Source: Hydractinia symbiolongicarpus (lineage: Eukaryota; Cnidaria; Hydrozoa; Anthoathecata; Hydractiniidae). From it: a stretch of DNA of 64,000 bases. Below, in pieces: positions 62,685 through 64,000 of this stretch (within the stretch, counting starts at the first letter, position 1; each line of letters starts with the position of its first letter). Made by a program: the position numbers and the translations under genes. The notes below the pieces were generated by a model. It was not told the DNA's origin. It ran no database searches and was given only the letters and a program-made list of their open reading frames with translations. The stretch lies in the NCBI RefSeq assembly GCF_029227915.1, contig NC_079888.1, positions 9,593,001 through 9,657,000 of the forward strand, in the 5' to 3' direction.

Positions 62685-63160
62685 ACTAAAGCCCAGAATG
62701 CAAATCCAACAGAGCATTTTAACTTCGAAAACAATGTGCTTTTCACATTTTTTGATTTTATTATATTTCTCCTTTATTTTATAAACTCTGCTATAAAATA
62801 TTTTAATGACAATTTACTATTAATTTTTAAACAGACAAAATTCTTCTATTGATAATATATAACTATAATTTTAATCTAAGATAGTACATCCCTAGGGAGA
62901 TAACTAGGATTTTATAAGCAAAAAGTCACTGCAAAACTAATCCCATCAAAATTATGCTACAAAAACATTAAAAGTATAAAGCATAAACAGGACAAAACAA
63001 ATACCGTCTGGTTTTGCTAGCTTCATAGCCAGACAGCTAGCCAAAGGTTTTGCAAGTAAATTCAGAGACCAATTTGGTTAGAAGAAACATTACCATCTGC
63101 TATAAAGACTGAAGTCTTTCATGTTAAGTGCACAAAAGATTTAAAAAAGGAAAACCTTAC

Positions 63161-63200
63161 CTTGTCAAGTTTCTAGTAAAATGTTTCTCCTTCTTTCTCG
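63161..63200 (-). other. Candidate 5' UTR exon of transketolase
   Basis: On the minus strand CTTGACAAG is followed by a strong donor GTAAGG (63155-63160). Together with the acceptor just upstream of the transketolase ATG (CTAG before AAGAAAAATTATAGACAAAA), it would make a non-coding first exon. The exon's 5' end is unknown, so the right boundary here is arbitrary. Confidence 0.35.
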
Positions 63201-63586
63201 TTAATAAACAGACATTAAATTAATTCAGCAAAGGAGGTTCAAATTTAAACAACTGCGGCGTCCCTCCCTAGACACCATGCTTAAAGCTAAAAAGAAGTTA
63301 TAACTAGCAGCTGAAAAGATTGGGTACTATATGGTGAACATTTGCTGAATCATTTAGATTTTGCCAGTAATTGTACGTAGGAAGGTAGCTAGTTAATCGA
63401 CGGAAGAAAGTTATTCTTGTTACATATGCGTGTTTAAATCCTATTTGACAACAAATTATTTTTAGTTTCGGAAGAAATTATTATGCTGCGTGTAACCCCC
63501 TTGCCCAAGGGAAGTGTCATGTCGCGACAGGGGGAGGCGTAAACGATTAAGTGTCGCGTCGCGTTTTTCCGTTACGCATTGTCAGC

Positions 63587-63695
63587 AACCTCGTCCCCAG
63601 GCCTATTTTTCTCTTTCGGACAATCTCGGACGGCGAGAAGAAATGGCCGTCTCGGATATCAAAAAAGCAAAAAATTGCCCTGGGAACGAGATTGG
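63587..63695. mobile_element. Palindromic MITE, GACGAGG family, with target duplication
   Basis: AACCTCGTCCCCAGG at the left faces CCTGGGAACGAGATTGG at the right; inner GGACGGCGAGAAG and TGGCCGTCTCGGA arms also pair partly. The same 13 bases, GCATTGTCAGCAA, occur at both edges (63576-63588 and 63695-63707), which fits a target duplication of about 9-10 bp plus chance matches. Such a length would suit the Mutator-like group. No coding capacity. Confidence 0.75.
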
Positions 63696-64000
63696 CATTG
63701 TCAGCAATTGCAAATAGCTTGTTGAGGAACAGGAAACAGGAAAAACAAGATTTTAAGTAGACATGTCGTTCAAAACCGCGATTTTAAGGAAAAAAAGTGT
63801 GCGCATGCGCCAAAAATTTTTTTTAAAAAAGCGCCTACGGCATAAGATTATGACGTCATCGATATTGACCTCACTCTCTATTATCTTGTTTTAGTTGCCC
63901 AGTAAAAGAAAATTTAACATTTTTTTCTTTTGAAACTAAAGAAGGATGACCATAGACTACTATTTCGCCTTTGGTTGCTACCCGGGGCAGCCTAAACAGA

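Larger units (their letters stand above)
62112..64000. other. Upstream region of transketolase; repeats
   Basis: Holds a diverged dispersed-repeat phrase (62479-62521), a TA run, a candidate transketolase 5' UTR exon end (63161) and a MITE with flanking direct repeats (63577-63705). The last 150 bases contain GACGTCATCGATAT but no clear gene. Confidence 0.5.

Overview
This is a window of AT-rich animal nuclear DNA: genes with many small exons and GT-AG introns, long introns, and a dense load of small transposons, hairpins and minisatellites. The gene content is metazoan (filamin repeats, ING3, NF-YB, glycine cleavage T-protein, GlnRS with its eukaryotic N-terminal domain, transketolase). The style of the repeats, the LINE relic and a likely mitochondrial presequence on glutaminyl-tRNA synthetase suggest a cnidarian, perhaps a medusozoan. 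That assignment is inference. All gene models were built by hand from splice signals, reading phase and protein families, and every proposed exon chain stays in frame.

Layout, left to right. 1-2360: repeats only, including clustered 16-bp palindromes and a tRNA-derived SINE with a long ATCT tail. 2361-7015 (+): NF-YB, 9 exons, 294 aa. 7016-10060: intergenic, with a SINE fragment and a decayed transposon-type ORF. 10061-25364 (-): QARS, 17 exons, 796 aa; its introns hold two hAT-like elements, a 6-copy minisatellite, an interstitial telomere-like tract and a partial exon duplication. 25365-27658: a broken LINE reverse transcriptase. 27659-33636 (-): AMT, 9 exons, 404 aa. 33637-39508: intergenic, with tandem repeats and a hairpin repeat whose stems covary. 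39509-49132 (+): ING3, 11 exons, 400 aa, first exon uncertain. 49133-50141: intergenic. 50142-54225 (-): a 614-aa filamin-repeat protein without an actin-binding domain. 54226-56017: intergenic, rich in one MITE family. 56018-62111 (-): transketolase, 12 coding exons, 628 aa, with a THAP-domain exon on the opposite strand inside intron 2. 62112-64000: probable transketolase 5' region and another MITE copy.

The genes are unrelated housekeeping or regulatory genes and do not form a pathway cluster. Two products look mitochondrial by their N-termini: AMT, as expected, and QARS. The QARS case is the most interesting biology here. A weak-context first ATG opens a basic, Ser/Arg-rich presequence of 25 residues, and a strong-context second ATG starts the normal cytosolic enzyme. 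This is what one would expect if one gene supplies both compartments in an animal that imports its mitochondrial tRNAs. No new multi-gene system was seen.
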